Below, piece after piece: positions 36,658 to 46,974 of a stretch of 64,000 nt of DNA; position 1 is the stretch's first letter, and each line of letters begins with the position of its first letter. This DNA is from Cohnella ginsengisoli (GTDB lineage: Bacteria; Bacillota; Bacilli; Paenibacillales; Paenibacillaceae): the NCBI RefSeq assembly GCF_029525555.1, contig NZ_JAPDHZ010000002.1, forward strand, positions 347,868-411,867. Direction: 5' to 3'. The notes below the pieces were generated by a model that had not been told where the DNA came from, searched no databases, and saw only the letters and a list, made by a program, of their open reading frames with translations. Both the position numbers and the translations under genes were made by a program.

Positions 36658-38115
36658 CTACCAGCGCGCCGTCACCATTTTTTTGCGCGTGTAAAACTCG
36701 ACGCCGTCCGAGCCGTTGGCATGCAGATCGCCATAGAACGACTTTTTCCAGCCGGAGAACGGGAAAAACGCCATCGGCGCCGGAACGCCCAGGTTGACGC
36801 CCAGCATGCCCGCATCGATCTCCTCGCGAAACTTGCGTACGTTGCCGCCGTCCTTCGTGAAGATGCAAGCGCCGTTCGCGAACTCCGACCGGTTGGCCAT
36901 CGCGATCGCCTCGTCCAGCGAATCGGCCTGCGCGACCGACAGTACCGGCGCAAAAATCTCTTCCTGCCAGATGCGCATCTCCGTCGTGACGCCGTCGAAG
37001 ATCGTCGGGCCGACGAAGTAGCCCTTCCCGCCGACCGCCGAATCGGTGCGGCCGTCGCGAACGAGCAGCGCGCCTTCCTTTTCGCCGGTCTCGATGTAGC
37101 CCAGCGTCCGCTCCTTGTGCGGGCCGCGAATAACCGGACCGAGGAAAACGCCGTCCTCAAGGCCGTTGCCGATCTTGATCCGGTCCGCCGCCGCCTTGAG
37201 CTTCGCCAGGAACGGCGCATGCGCTTCGCCGACGGCGACGACGACCGAAGCGGCCATGCAGCGCTCGCCGGCCGAGCCGAACGCGGCGTTCAGCACCTGG
37301 TTCACGGCATAATCCAGGTCGGCGTCCGGCATGACGATCGTATGGTTTTTGGCCCCTGCCAGCGCCTGGACGCGCTTGTCGTGGGACGTTCCCTTCCGGT
37401 ATACGTATTCGGCCACCGGCTGAGAGCCGACGAAGGAGATTGCCTTCACGTCCTTGTGCTCCAGCAGGCCGTTCACGACGTCATGCGCGCCGTGGACGAT
37501 ATTCAGGACGCCGTCCGGCAGTCCCGCATCCTTCATCAGCTCGCCGAGCCGGTTGGCCAGCTGCGGCGTGCGCTCCGACGGCTTCAGGACGAAGGCGTTG
37601 CCGCAGGCGATGGCGAGCGGGAACATCCAGCATGGGCACATCATAGGGAAGTTAAAGGGCGTAATGCCGCCGACGACGCCGATCGGGTATCGGTACATGC
37701 CCGATTCGAGGTTCGTAGCGATGTCGGGCAGCTGCTTGCCCATCATCAGCGTCGGCGCGCCTGCCGCGAATTCGACGCATTCGATGCCGCGCTGCACTTC
37801 GCCGTAAGCTTCGTTGTAGCTCTTGCCGTTCTCCAGCGTAATGAGCCGCGCCAGCTCCTCCCGATGCTCTACCAGCAGCTGCTGGTAGCGGAACAGAATG
37901 CGGGCTCTGCGGGGAACCGCCGTCGCGCTCCATGACTTGAACGCTTCCTTGGCCGTTCGGACGGCCAGATCCACATCGTCGCCGTTCGACAGCGGCACTC
38001 GGGCCAAAATCTCTTCGGTCGCCGGATTGTATACCGGCTCCGACTTGCCGGAGGTCGAAGCGACCCACCGGCCGCCGATCAAATTGGATAGCGTCTGTAC
38101 TTCTGTCGTAGACAT
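36658..38115 (-). CDS. iolA: Methylmalonate-semialdehyde dehydrogenase
   Basis: 485 residues from the ATG at 38115 (GGGAGG upstream); the frame is open further upstream but overlaps iolC. Forms acetyl-CoA from malonic semialdehyde. ALDH motifs: [31 protein letters not shown], catalytic Cys in [13 protein letters not shown], and [20 protein letters not shown]. CoA-dependent ALDH6 branch. Confidence 0.95.
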   Translation of the reverse strand: MSTTEVQTLSNLIGGRWVASTSGKSEPVYNPATEEILARVPLSNGDDVDLAVRTAKEAFKSWSATAVPRRARILFRYQQLLVEHREELARLITLENGKSYNEAYGEVQRGIECVEFAAGAPTLMMGKQLPDIATNLESGMYRYPIGVVGGITPFNFPMMCPCWMFPLAIACGNAFVLKPSERTPQLANRLGELMKDAGLPDGVLNIVHGAHDVVNGLLEHKDVKAISFVGSQPVAEYVYRKGTSHDKRVQALAGAKNHTIVMPDADLDYAVNQVLNAAFGSAGERCMAASVVVAVGEAHAPFLAKLKAAADRIKIGNGLEDGVFLGPVIRGPHKERTLGYIETGEKEGALLVRDGRTDSAVGGKGYFVGPTIFDGVTTEMRIWQEEIFAPVLSVAQADSLDEAIAMANRSEFANGACIFTKDGGNVRKFREEIDAGMLGVNLGVPAPMAFFPFSGWKKSFYGDLHANGSDGVEFYTRKKMVTARW

Positions 38116-38132
38116 GGATGATCCTCCCTGAG

Positions 38133-39146
38133 TTAAGATTGACTGACGAACCGGCCGCTCCTGCAGAGCGCGATATAGTCCTCGACTTGCGCAAGCGTCG
38201 GCATCGCATCGGAGCAGCTGTGATTCGAGATGACGATCGAGGCGCCCGCGGCGCCGTATTCCATCGACCTCGCGATGTCCCAGCCCTGAATGAGGCCATG
38301 TATGAAGCCCGCCGCATAGGAATCGCCCGCTCCGAACGTCTTCACCACATTGGCGGGAAATGTCGTGCCTTCGATCCGCTCGCCTTCCTTCGTGAAGGCA
38401 AACGAGCCGTCCTTGCCGTGCTTGATGACGACGATCCGCGCATGGTGATCGAACCACTTGCCGGCCGTATAGCCGTCGTCTTTGACCGTATGGCGTTCAA
38501 ACGATTCCATTTGGTCGAATTCTTCCCGCGTGCCGATAATGACGTCGCATTGCGCGGCCGCCAGATTGTAATAGACGGCCGTCTCCTCGGAGGAAGCCCA
38601 CGTATAAGGCCGATAGTCGAGATCGAACAGGACGACGGTGCCATGCTTGCGCGCGTACTGAAGCGCGACGAACACGGCCTCCCGCGACGGACTTTTCGCC
38701 AGCGCCGTGCCGGAGATGAGCAGCGCCTTCGCATTGGCGATATATGATTCCTCGACGTCGCGCGGCTCAAGGTTCAGATCCGCCGCATGGTCGCGGTACA
38801 TCAGGATGCTGCAGTCGTCCTTGCTCTTGATCTCGGTGAAGGCAAGACCGGTCACGCTGCCCGGCCGGTCCGTAATCATGCCGGATGTATCGATGCCGTT
38901 GCGCTCGAAATAGCGGACGATAAAGCGGCCCATCTGATCGTCGGACACCCGGCCGACAAAGCCTGTGCACATCCCGAGTCTGGCCATCCCGATCGCGATA
39001 TTGGCCGGCGAGCCGCCGACATACTTGGTGAACGTGACGGTGTCTTCCATCGGGCGATGGATCTCGTTGGCGTTCAGATCGACGCAGGCGCGCCCCAGCG
39101 CGATAAAGTCGAGCGCTCTGCCCGCCGGAAACGAAAGGTTGTTCAT
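38133..39146 (-). CDS. iolC: 5-dehydro-2-deoxygluconokinase
   Basis: 337 residues, PfkB sugar kinase. [17 protein letters not shown] near the N-terminus and the anion hole/catalytic [19 protein letters not shown] are present. Its ATG overlaps the iolB stop (ATGA). Phosphorylates 5-dehydro-2-deoxygluconate. Confidence 0.95.
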   Translation of the reverse strand: MNNLSFPAGRALDFIALGRACVDLNANEIHRPMEDTVTFTKYVGGSPANIAIGMARLGMCTGFVGRVSDDQMGRFIVRYFERNGIDTSGMITDRPGSVTGLAFTEIKSKDDCSILMYRDHAADLNLEPRDVEESYIANAKALLISGTALAKSPSREAVFVALQYARKHGTVVLFDLDYRPYTWASSEETAVYYNLAAAQCDVIIGTREEFDQMESFERHTVKDDGYTAGKWFDHHARIVVIKHGKDGSFAFTKEGERIEGTTFPANVVKTFGAGDSYAAGFIHGLIQGWDIARSMEYGAAGASIVISNHSCSDAMPTLAQVEDYIALCRSGRFVSQS

Positions 39147-39997
39147 TCCTGCTCTCCTCCCTCTTCGCTGCCGCCCGCAGCCTCGGCGAGCTTGGACGGC
39201 ATGATCCAGGCGTGCGCCGGATCGTTGTGGAACACCCACGTCCGAACCGGCCCGGCCATGACGTTCAAGTAGTAGCCCTCGTAGCCGGGAGGCGCCGACA
39301 CCGGATGATAGCCCTCCGGCACGAGCACCGCGTCGCCGTCCTTCACGGCCAGCGTCTCGTCGAGGGAGCGGTCGTCGTTGTACACGCGCTGCAATGCAAA
39401 GCCGTGCCCCGGGTTGACCCGATGATAGTACGTCTCCTCCAGATACGACTCGTGCGGCAGATTGTCCTTGTCGTGCTTGTGGGGCGGATAGCTCGACCAG
39501 TGTCCTTCGGGCGTGAACACCTCGACGACGAGCAGACTGTCCGCTTCCTGCCGCTCCGGCAATATGTTGTGAACGAGTCGTTCGATGTTGCCCGCGCCTC
39601 TGCGCTCGACGCCGACGTCGGACGGACGGATGAGCCGTGCGGGATAGCTTCCTTTTCCCGGCGCCAGACATACGCCCAGCTCCAGCTCGGTCAGCGCCTC
39701 GACCGCGAACGAATCGCCGCTTGGCACGTAGACCGAATAGGGCGGGATTTTCTCGAATACGCTCATGCGCGCGCCGATGTCGTTCCACCTGGCATGCCGC
39801 GTGCCGACCGACGCCCTGCCGGACAGCAGAACGAGGCAAGCCTCCATGTCTCCCGTCTCCCGGGTCAGCGATTGGCCGGTCTGCAGCCGATACACTTCAA
39901 AACCTACATATTCCCAGCCTGCAGACGCCGGCGTGATGCCGAGCACCTTGCCGTCTTGATCCGGCGCCTGCGAAGGAACGATCAAATTGGCAATCAT
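39143..39997 (-). CDS. iolB: 5-deoxy-glucuronate isomerase
   Basis: 284 residues of the bicupin KduI/IolB family. Metal-binding SSYPPHKHDKDNLPHESYLE supplies His and Glu; DAVLVPEGYHPVSAPPGYEG the later His. Between iolE and iolC. Confidence 0.95.
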   Translation of the reverse strand: MIANLIVPSQAPDQDGKVLGITPASAGWEYVGFEVYRLQTGQSLTRETGDMEACLVLLSGRASVGTRHARWNDIGARMSVFEKIPPYSVYVPSGDSFAVEALTELELGVCLAPGKGSYPARLIRPSDVGVERRGAGNIERLVHNILPERQEADSLLVVEVFTPEGHWSSYPPHKHDKDNLPHESYLEETYYHRVNPGHGFALQRVYNDDRSLDETLAVKDGDAVLVPEGYHPVSAPPGYEGYYLNVMAGPVRTWVFHNDPAHAWIMPSKLAEAAGGSEEGGEQE

Positions 39998-40055
39998 TGT
40001 TTTCCTCCTCTTGATCGATTGCCGTCCGCCGGCCCGCTCGCCGGCATCCGGCCGG

Positions 40056-40952
40056 TTACAAGCCGGTATGCTCGCGAATGTAGCGGCGTGCCTTGACTGC
40101 GTATTCGAACGGATTCGCCTTGGCCGGGTCCTGTTCGGCCTCTACGACGAGCCAGCCCGCATACTTCATCTCCGCCAGCTTGGCGAACACGGGACGGAAG
40201 TCCAACGCGCCGTCGCCCGGCACCGTGAACGCCCCCGCCTTCACCGCCTGCAGGAAGCTGAGCCGCTCCCGCCGCACTTGCTCCACCACGGCCGGGCGAA
40301 TATCCTTCAGATGCACATGCTTCACGCGCCCGGCGTGCTTCGCCAGCACGGCAAGCGGATCGTCGCCAGAGAAGGCCAGGTGGCCCGTATCGAACAGCAG
40401 CGAGACAAGGGACGGATCGGTAAGCGCCATCAGCTTGTCGATCTCGTACGCCGTCTGTACGCCCGTGCCCATGTGATGGTGATAGACGATGTCCATCCTT
40501 TTCTCCTGCGCCAGCTCGCCCAGCCTGTGCAGGCCGGACGCGAGCGACCGCCACTGCGCTTCGGTGAACGAAGGCTTGCCGTCGAAGACCGGGACGTCCT
40601 GCAAGCCCTGAATGCTCTGGCCCTGCTCCGAAACGACGATTACTTTCGCCCCCATCGCGTGGAGAAAATCGCGGTGCCGGACGAACGCGTCCACGGTCTC
40701 CTGCAGCGGCTTCGTCAGGAGGTAGGCGCTGAACCAGGCGCTTGCGATCGACAGGCCACGCGGCGCCAGATAGCGCCGAAGCACCTCCGGGCTGCGCGGA
40801 TATTTGTTGCCGACCTCGCTGCCCGCGAAGCCGGCGAGCGCCATTTCGCTGATGCACTGCTCAAATGTATTTTCTCCGCCCAGCTCCGGCAGATCGTCGT
40901 TCGTCCACGCGATCGGGGCGATGGCGAGCTTGATGTCCGATTTCTCCAGCAT
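40056..40952 (-). CDS. iolE: Inosose dehydratase
   Basis: 298 residues from the ATG at 40952 (AGGAGGAAT upstream). Xylose-isomerase-like barrel: LAIAPIAWTNDDLPELGG, IVYHHHMGTGVQT, SLLFDTGHLAFSGDDP, VKHVHLKDIRPAVV and VVEAEQDPAKANPFEY. Dehydrates scyllo-inosose. Confidence 0.95.
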   Translation of the reverse strand: MLEKSDIKLAIAPIAWTNDDLPELGGENTFEQCISEMALAGFAGSEVGNKYPRSPEVLRRYLAPRGLSIASAWFSAYLLTKPLQETVDAFVRHRDFLHAMGAKVIVVSEQGQSIQGLQDVPVFDGKPSFTEAQWRSLASGLHRLGELAQEKRMDIVYHHHMGTGVQTAYEIDKLMALTDPSLVSLLFDTGHLAFSGDDPLAVLAKHAGRVKHVHLKDIRPAVVEQVRRERLSFLQAVKAGAFTVPGDGALDFRPVFAKLAEMKYAGWLVVEAEQDPAKANPFEYAVKARRYIREHTGL

Positions 40953-40981
40953 GCCGATTCCTCCTTGGCTTCGTGATCCGA

Positions 40982-42919
40982 TCAATACGGCCTTGCTTCC
41001 TTGCGCGTCTGTTCCTTCCTCGCGTAAGCCTGCCCGGTCGCCTCGCTGCCGGATACTTCGGCTACCCCGACATGCCACCATTGATCGTAGTCGTGCGTCA
41101 TCGTCTTCGGCAGCACCTTGATATCGATCAGCGTGGACACGGTCTGGCGCTTCGCATCGATGATCGCCTCGCGCAGCTGCTGAGGCGTGCGAACGGAATA
41201 CGATTTCACGCCGTAGCCCGCCGCGCTTTGCGCGAAGTCGATGTGCATCAGCTCGCCGTCCAGACGTCCGGTATCTTTATTGCGGTAGCGGAACTCCGTG
41301 CCGAAGCTGCCCATGCCGTTGCCCATCTGCAAATTGTTGATACAGCCGAACGCCGCGTTGTCGAACAGCAGGACGTTGATTTTCTGCCGCTCCTGCAGGC
41401 TCGTCACCAGCTCCGAATGCAGCATCAGATAGCTGCCGTCGCCGGTCATCGCATACACTTCCTTGTCCGGCTCCGCGAGCTTCGCGCCGAGCGCCCCGGA
41501 TATCTCGTAGCCCATGCAGGAGTAGCCGTATTCCATGTGGTACGTATTCGGCCGACGGCTCTCCCACATCCGCTGCAGATCGCCCGGCAGACTGCCCGAG
41601 GCGCCGACGATGACGGCGTCTTCGTCAATGAGCCGGTTCACTTCGCCGATGACGCTCGTCTGCGTCAACCCGGACCCGAACCGCTCGCTGAACTCGGCAA
41701 GCACCTCATCGAGTTGGCCCGGCACCTCCGGCACGAACGGTTCCCCGTCGCGGTAGCAGGCTTCGTGCAGCCGCTTCAATTCCGCCTGCCAGTCCGATTT
41801 GGCGGCCGCGATCTCGCCGTCGTATGCGGATCGGTAATCCGCTGCGGCCAATTCGACCTCCAGCGCTTCAAGCGACAGCTTGGCGTCCGCCGTCAGCTTG
41901 ACCGCGTCGAGCTTGTAGCCGTCGTACGGCGAGACGTTGATCGTGAGCACGCCGGCTTGCGGATGTCTGAACAGCCATTTGGATGCGGTCGTAAAATCGG
42001 TGTAGCGCGTGCCGACGCCGATGATCAGATCCGCCTCCTGCGCCAGCCGGTTGGCCGCGAGATTGCCGGTCACGCCGATGCCGCCGACATTGTACGGATG
42101 GTCGCTCTCGACCGCGCTCTTGCCGGCCTGCGTCTCCGCGAACGGAATATGGAAGCGCGTAGCGAACTGCTTCAGCGCCTCGGCCGCCTCGGAATAGCGG
42201 ACGCCGCCGCCGCAGATGATGAGCGGCTTGCGCTTGGCGCTGATTAGCGCCGCGGCGGCCGCAACCTCGTCTGCGGCAGGGACGCTGCGGCCGATCCGGT
42301 GCACGCGTTCCTTGAAGAAATCGACCGGATAGTCGTACGCTTCGGTCTGTACGTCCTGCGGCAGCGCGATCGTCACGGCTCCCGTGTTCGCCTGATCCGT
42401 CAGCACGCGCATCGCGTGAATCAGCGAGGACATCAACTGCTCCGGACGATTGATCCGATCCCAGAATTTGCTCACGGCGCGGAAGGCGTCGTTCGTCGTC
42501 AGCGTCAGGTCGTATGGCTGCTCGATCTGTTGAAGCACGGGGTCCGGCTGCCTGGTCGCGAACGTATCGCCTACGAGCAGCAGCACGGGAATCTGATTGG
42601 CGGAAGCGGTCGCGGCGGCCGTCACCATATTGGCCGAGCCGGGACCGACCGACGCGGTGCAAGCCATGATCTGCTTGCGCCGCTTCTGCTTCGCGAAAGC
42701 GACTGCCGCGTGGGCCATTCCCTGCTCGCTGCGTCCCTGATACACCTCAAGACCCCCCGCCTCGGCCTCGAGCGCCTGCCCGATGCCGAGCACGTTGCCG
42801 TGGCCGAAGATCGTGAACACGCCTTTGATAAGCCGCTGACGCGCGCCCTCGAATTCGACGATTTGACTGTTTAAGAACCGGACAAGCGCCTGCGCTGTCG
42901 TTAAACGGACCGTTTCCAT
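40982..42919 (-). CDS. iolD: 3D-(3,5/4)-trihydroxycyclohexane-1,2-dione hydrolase
   Basis: 645-residue thiamine-diphosphate enzyme that opens the inositol ring. N-terminal [14 protein letters not shown] with [20 protein letters not shown], central domain, then [18 protein letters not shown] with NNAAFGC-like [18 protein letters not shown] as the ThDP pocket. First gene of the operon; AAAGGAG site. Confidence 0.95.
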   Translation of the reverse strand: METVRLTTAQALVRFLNSQIVEFEGARQRLIKGVFTIFGHGNVLGIGQALEAEAGGLEVYQGRSEQGMAHAAVAFAKQKRRKQIMACTASVGPGSANMVTAAATASANQIPVLLLVGDTFATRQPDPVLQQIEQPYDLTLTTNDAFRAVSKFWDRINRPEQLMSSLIHAMRVLTDQANTGAVTIALPQDVQTEAYDYPVDFFKERVHRIGRSVPAADEVAAAAALISAKRKPLIICGGGVRYSEAAEALKQFATRFHIPFAETQAGKSAVESDHPYNVGGIGVTGNLAANRLAQEADLIIGVGTRYTDFTTASKWLFRHPQAGVLTINVSPYDGYKLDAVKLTADAKLSLEALEVELAAADYRSAYDGEIAAAKSDWQAELKRLHEACYRDGEPFVPEVPGQLDEVLAEFSERFGSGLTQTSVIGEVNRLIDEDAVIVGASGSLPGDLQRMWESRRPNTYHMEYGYSCMGYEISGALGAKLAEPDKEVYAMTGDGSYLMLHSELVTSLQERQKINVLLFDNAAFGCINNLQMGNGMGSFGTEFRYRNKDTGRLDGELMHIDFAQSAAGYGVKSYSVRTPQQLREAIIDAKRQTVSTLIDIKVLPKTMTHDYDQWWHVGVAEVSGSEATGQAYARKEQTRKEARPY

Positions 42920-42943
42920 CGTTCGTTGACTCTCCTTTGCGAG

Positions 42944-43025
42944 GGTAATCGATTTCCTTAAACGTTATAAAAATAGACGATATGATCTCATATCATCTTC
43001 GCAACGAATAAGGTAATCGTTATCC
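42944..43025. promoter_or_regulatory. iol operator region: two LacI-type sites and one palindrome
   Basis: GGTAATCGATTTCC (42944-42957) and GGTAATCGTTATCC (43012-43025) share the central AAnCG core of LacI-family operators and are 68 bases apart centre to centre. Between them GATATGA-TC-TCATATC (42979-42994) is a perfect seven-base inverted repeat. The pair could loop DNA over the iolD promoter; a -35/-10 pair could not be assigned with confidence. Confidence 0.6.
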
Positions 43026-43029
43026 TTAA

Positions 43030-43287
43030 TATCCTCAGTTTAAGGGATAATGACCGGATTGACAATGCGCTATTTAAACGGCGTTGGCCTCTTGATCGAA
43101 CATATCGATCTAACCGCCTCGCTCAAGGCCGTTCTGTACGTCAGCCGTCTTTATACGAGTACGAATCCGTCCCGCAGTCCAGCTTCTCTCCCCGGTCCTG
43201 GATACAGTAGGCCGTCCTCTTGCAAGACGACAAGCGGTCTGGCGCTCGACTTTTTTGAGCTCTGTCCGAAAGAGCCGCCGAAACGCG
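43030..43287. other. Non-coding stretch between iol promoter and M20 peptidase terminator
   Basis: A 102-codon plus-strand frame starts at 43050 but has no ribosome site, no family resemblance and runs into the terminator. Nothing else seen. Confidence 0.5.
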
Positions 43288-43332
43288 AAAAAGCCGGATC
43301 AGGCGGCTCGCGCCGCCTGATCCGGCTTTTTA
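43288..43332. terminator. Strong bidirectional terminator after the M20 peptidase
   Basis: AAAAAGCCGGATCAGGCGG and CCGCCTGATCCGGCTTTTT form a perfect 19-base stem around CTCGCG. Confidence 0.92.
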
Positions 43333-43351
43333 AAGATGGAGACGCGGGGCG

Positions 43352-44483
43352 TCAGTGACGCTGCGCTTCTTCGACGATGGCCAGCACAAGCTCCGTCACC
43401 TTGACGATGTCGTCGGCTTTGATCCGTTCCTTCGTCGTATGGATATCCTCGTAACCGACCGCCAGATTGACGGTAGGCACGCCGTTGCCGTTGAACATAT
43501 TGGCGTCGCTGCCGCCGCCGGACGCGAACAGGCTTGGGCTGAGGCCGACGCTGCGGATCGCCGCGCTCGCGATCTGGATGACTTCGTCCGCTTCGGTATA
43601 GCTGTAAGCGGGATAAATGACTTCGCTCACGAATTCGAACGTCGCGCCCGTCTCTTCGCAGGCGTTGGCGACCGCCTGGCGCATCAGCTCCGCCTGCGCA
43701 TGGAGCTTCTCGTTCGAGCGGCTTCGCACTTCGGCGTAGATCTTGATTTTGTCGACGACGACGTTCACTTCGCCGCCGCCTTCGAAGCGGCCGATGTTGG
43801 CGCTCGTCTCTTTGTCGATCCGTCCGAGCTTCATCTTGGAGACGGCCTTGGACGCGACCTGGATGGCGCTGATGCCGTCCTCGGGATTGACGCCGGCATG
43901 CGCCGCCTTGCCGTGAATCGTGATGTACTGGCGGGAGTTCGTGATGGCGGCGGCGGCGATCTCCCCGACCTTGCCGTTAGAATCGAGGGCATAGCCGAAC
44001 TTCGCCTTGAGACGCGAGCCGTCCATCGCGCGGGAGCCGAGCAGGCCCGACTCTTCGCCGACCGTGATGACGAACTGGATGGCGCCGTGCGATGCGCCCG
44101 TCTCCTTCAGCACGCGCAGCGCTTCGAAAATCGCGGCGAGACCCGCCTTGTCGTCGGCGCCGAGGATCGTCGTGCCGTCGCTGCGGATATAGCCGTCGTC
44201 GTCCAGCCGCGGCTTGATGCCAAGCCCCGGCGCGACGGTGTCCATATGCGACGTGAACAGCAGCACGGGCGCCGATTCGGCGTCCGGCGTCGCCGGCAGC
44301 CAGGCGAACAGGTTGCCCGAGCCGTGGCCGATTTTTTCCGCGACGTCGTCTTCCTCGACCGAAAGGCCAAGCGCCTCGAACTTTGCGATGAGCGCCTTGC
44401 GGATGGCCTGTTCGTGCTTCGTCTCGCTGTCGATTTGCACCAGTTCCATGAATTCTTCGATCAGCCGTTCTTTTTTGGACCAT
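43352..44483 (-). CDS. M20 metallopeptidase, PepT/YqjE-like (N-terminus frameshifted)
   Basis: Probable tripeptidase or deacylase. Metal ligands in LLFTSHMDTVAPG, ILGADDKAGLAAI, TVGEESGLLGS and YALDSNG; dimerisation domain around HGKAAHAGVNPEDGISA. The best start, ATG at 44483, has GAGGAGG but lies in another frame because of six T at 44471-44476 (plus strand); with five it reads MVQKERLIEEFMELV. Without repair the frame would start at 44557 with no ribosome site. About 377 residues. Related to YqjE of the same chromosomal region in B. subtilis. Confidence 0.88.
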
Positions 44484-44569
44484 GCGGATCCTCCTCGTAA
44501 GCGTGCGTGAAATCGGTTAAAATAAGAAATATGCTCATTCAAGTCATATTGCCGCAAAGGATGGTTCCG

Positions 44570-44668
44570 ATGAACAACGCGCGTTGGTTTAAAATCGTCG
44601 TCTACGTCATGCTGATCGCCATGCTGGCTTCTACCGTGCTGCTGTCGATCGGATCGCTGCTTCAGTGA
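44570..44668 (+). CDS. prli42: Prli42-like stressosome-anchoring miniprotein
   Basis: A 32-residue single-span protein: MNNARWFKIVVYVMLIAMLA then STVLLSIGSLLQ, with AAAGGAT upstream of the ATG. Basic N-terminus, one hydrophobic helix and size match Prli42, the Listeria membrane peptide that tethers the stressosome; Paenibacillaceae homologues usually begin with a similar W-F-x-I-V-V-Y pattern. Its last 38 bases overlap the convergent lipB gene. Confidence 0.75.
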   Translation: MNNARWFKIVVYVMLIAMLASTVLLSIGSLLQ

Positions 44669-45341
44669 CGGTCCGCAAGCTCCCGTAACCGAATACGTCC
44701 CGGAAGTGCGGGAGCACCCGCTCCGCGATCTCCTCGACCTCGAGCGTTAGGCCCGTCTCGGCTTCGAGCGAGGTGACCCCGTATTCCTGGATGCCGCACG
44801 GCACGATGCCGCCGAACCCCTCTTGCTCTACGCCCCGCTTGACGTTAAAGGCAAAGCCGTGGCTCGTCACGAAGCCGCGTCTCGTACGCGCGCGATTGAA
44901 CTTGACGCCGATCGCCGCGACCTTGCGGTCGCCGATCCAGACGCCGGTATACGCGGGCTTCCTGCCGCCGACGAGTCCGAACTCCGCGAGCAGGCGAATC
45001 AGCGCTTCTTCGAGATCCCGCAAATACTTGTGCAAATCAAGCCCTTCGGCGTCCAAATAAAGCAGCGGATATCCGACGAGCTGTCCCGGGCCGTGATACG
45101 TAATATCCCCGCCCCGGTCGATCTCGAATACCGAGATGCCCCGTCGCTTAAGCTCGTCCGGCGACATCAGCAGATGCTCGGGATGACGGTCCGTGCCGAT
45201 CGTGTAGGTCGGCGGATGCTCCAGCAGCAGCAGCGTATCCTCGCGCTGCCCCGCCCCGATGTCCCGGATCAGCGCTTTTTGAAGATCCCACGCTTCCCCG
45301 TACTCGATCCGGCCCAGCTTGGCCGTGTCCAGCATGCTCAT
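44631..45341 (-). CDS. lipB: Octanoyl-[acyl-carrier protein] transferase
   Basis: Transfers octanoate from ACP to lipoyl domains. RGGDITYHGPGQLVGYPLLY, RKPAYTGVWIGDRKVAAIGV (catalytic Lys), and GIVPCGIQEYGVTSL (catalytic Cys) are complete. Three ATGs (45347, 45341, 45335) follow GGGAGG; 45341 has the best spacing and gives 236 residues. Located after bkdB, whose lipoyl domain is a substrate. B. subtilis itself uses LipM instead. Confidence 0.93.
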   Translation of the reverse strand: MSMLDTAKLGRIEYGEAWDLQKALIRDIGAGQREDTLLLLEHPPTYTIGTDRHPEHLLMSPDELKRRGISVFEIDRGGDITYHGPGQLVGYPLLYLDAEGLDLHKYLRDLEEALIRLLAEFGLVGGRKPAYTGVWIGDRKVAAIGVKFNRARTRRGFVTSHGFAFNVKRGVEQEGFGGIVPCGIQEYGVTSLEAETGLTLEVEEIAERVLPHFRDVFGYGSLRTVTEAAIRSTAAR

Positions 45342-45496
45342 GTCCATCTCGCCTCCCGTTAACCTCCCTATTGTAGCGCATGCCCGAAGCGGCCGCAAAC
45401 GAACGAAACCGGGCATGCGCCGCGACAAAAGGCCGCCCGCGGCCGCGCCTTGCGCGCTCGCGGGCGACCTCTCGCCGAATCGGTTCAAGCCTTTTA

Positions 45497-46946
45497 TCAA
45501 TAAAGCTTGGTGTCGAGACTGTAGCTCTCGAGGTTTTCTTTGACCCGTTGCAGGAACCTGCCGCAAATGACGCCGTCAAGAATACGGTGGTCGAGCGACA
45601 GGCACAGATTGACCATCGAACGCACGCCGATCATGTCGTTGATGACGACGGGGCGCTTCACGATCGATTCGAACGTCAAGATCGCGGCCTGCGGGTAGTT
45701 GATGATCGGCTGGGACAGGATCGAGCCGAACGAGCCCGTGTTGTTGACCGTGAACGTGCCGCCCTGCATATGCTCGAGCTTCAGCTTGCCGTGACGCGCG
45801 CGGTTCGCCAGATCGTCGATCTCGTGCGCGATGCCGGCGATGTTTTTCTGGTCGGCGTTTTTGATGACCGGCGTAACGACCGAATCCTCGGTTCCGACCG
45901 CGAGCGCCATGTTGATGTCGCGCTTGACGATGATCTTGTCCGTCGCCCACACCGAATTCATGATCGGGTAATCCTTGATCGCGCCGACGGCGGCCTTGAC
46001 GAGGAACGGCATGTACGTCAGGTTGATGCCTTCCGTCCGCTTGAATTCGTCCTTCAGCTTGCTGCGAAGCACGACGAGGTTCGTCACGTCCACCTCGATC
46101 ATCGTCCAGGCATGCGGAATCTCGGTCACGCTCTGGCGCATGCGCGTCGCGATCGTATTGCGGATCGGGGTGACGTCGATGAAATATTCGCCGCGGCCGG
46201 GCACTTCGTGACCCTCGATCTCGATCGTCGGGATGCGCGGCGATTCGGACAGGTGAAGACCGCCCGAGCGTACCTGCACGCGGGGGATCCATCTGCTCGA
46301 ACGGCTTCGAGGACGAAGGCGCAGAACTAGCGCTCGCCGGCGCAGCCGGCGTCGGAGCGGCTTGCTGCGCGTCCGCGGCGGGAGCCGCCTGCGGCTGCGA
46401 ACCGGCAGCGCCGCCCGGCGATGCTGCCGCCAGCACGTCGGCGCGCGTGATACGGCCGCCCATGCCGGTGCCCGCCAAGCGGGCCAGATCGATGCCGTGC
46501 TCGGCGGCCAGCTTCAGCACCGCCGGGGAATAGCGCTGGCGCATTTCTTGGCCCGCGGCCGCTGCGGACGGCACCGAAGACTGCCCTTGCGTCGGCGGCC
46601 TGTCGTTCGCCTCGCGTTCGGCCGCGCGCACCGCGTCGTCGGTCGGCTGAAGGCCTGCGGCGAGCGCGCCGCCCGGAATCTCCGCGTAGGCGTCGGCCTC
46701 CTCGGTCTCGATCAGGCAGATCGCGCTGCCGACGTTCACCGTCTCGCCGTCGTCCGCCAGCACCTTGACCAGCACGCCGCGGGCCATGGACGGCAGCTCG
46801 GCGCTTACCTTGTCCGTGATAAGCTCGCAGAGCGGCTCGTACATTTCGACGTAGTCGCCCGGCTTTTTCAGCCAACGGTCCACGGTCGCGGTTTCCAGCG
46901 ATTCGGCCAGCTTCGGCATGATGATTTCGGTAATCTTTTTACTCAA
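45497..46946 (-). CDS. bkdB: Branched-chain 2-oxoacid dehydrogenase E2 (frame broken at a C/G run)
   Basis: Lipoamide acyltransferase. N-terminal lipoyl domain with ELITDKVSAELPS (lipoyl Lys), then a peripheral-subunit-binding domain (RYSPAVLKLAAEHGIDLARL, GTGMGGRITRADVLAA), an Ala/Pro linker and the catalytic domain ending LSLDHRILDGVICGRFLQR (active-site His and Asp). Five G at 46282-46286 (plus strand) should be four, joining FEQMDPRVQVRSGGLHL. Repaired length about 482 residues. Confidence 0.93.
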
Positions 46947-46974
46947 TTCCGTTCATCTCCTTCCCGTGACGGTT

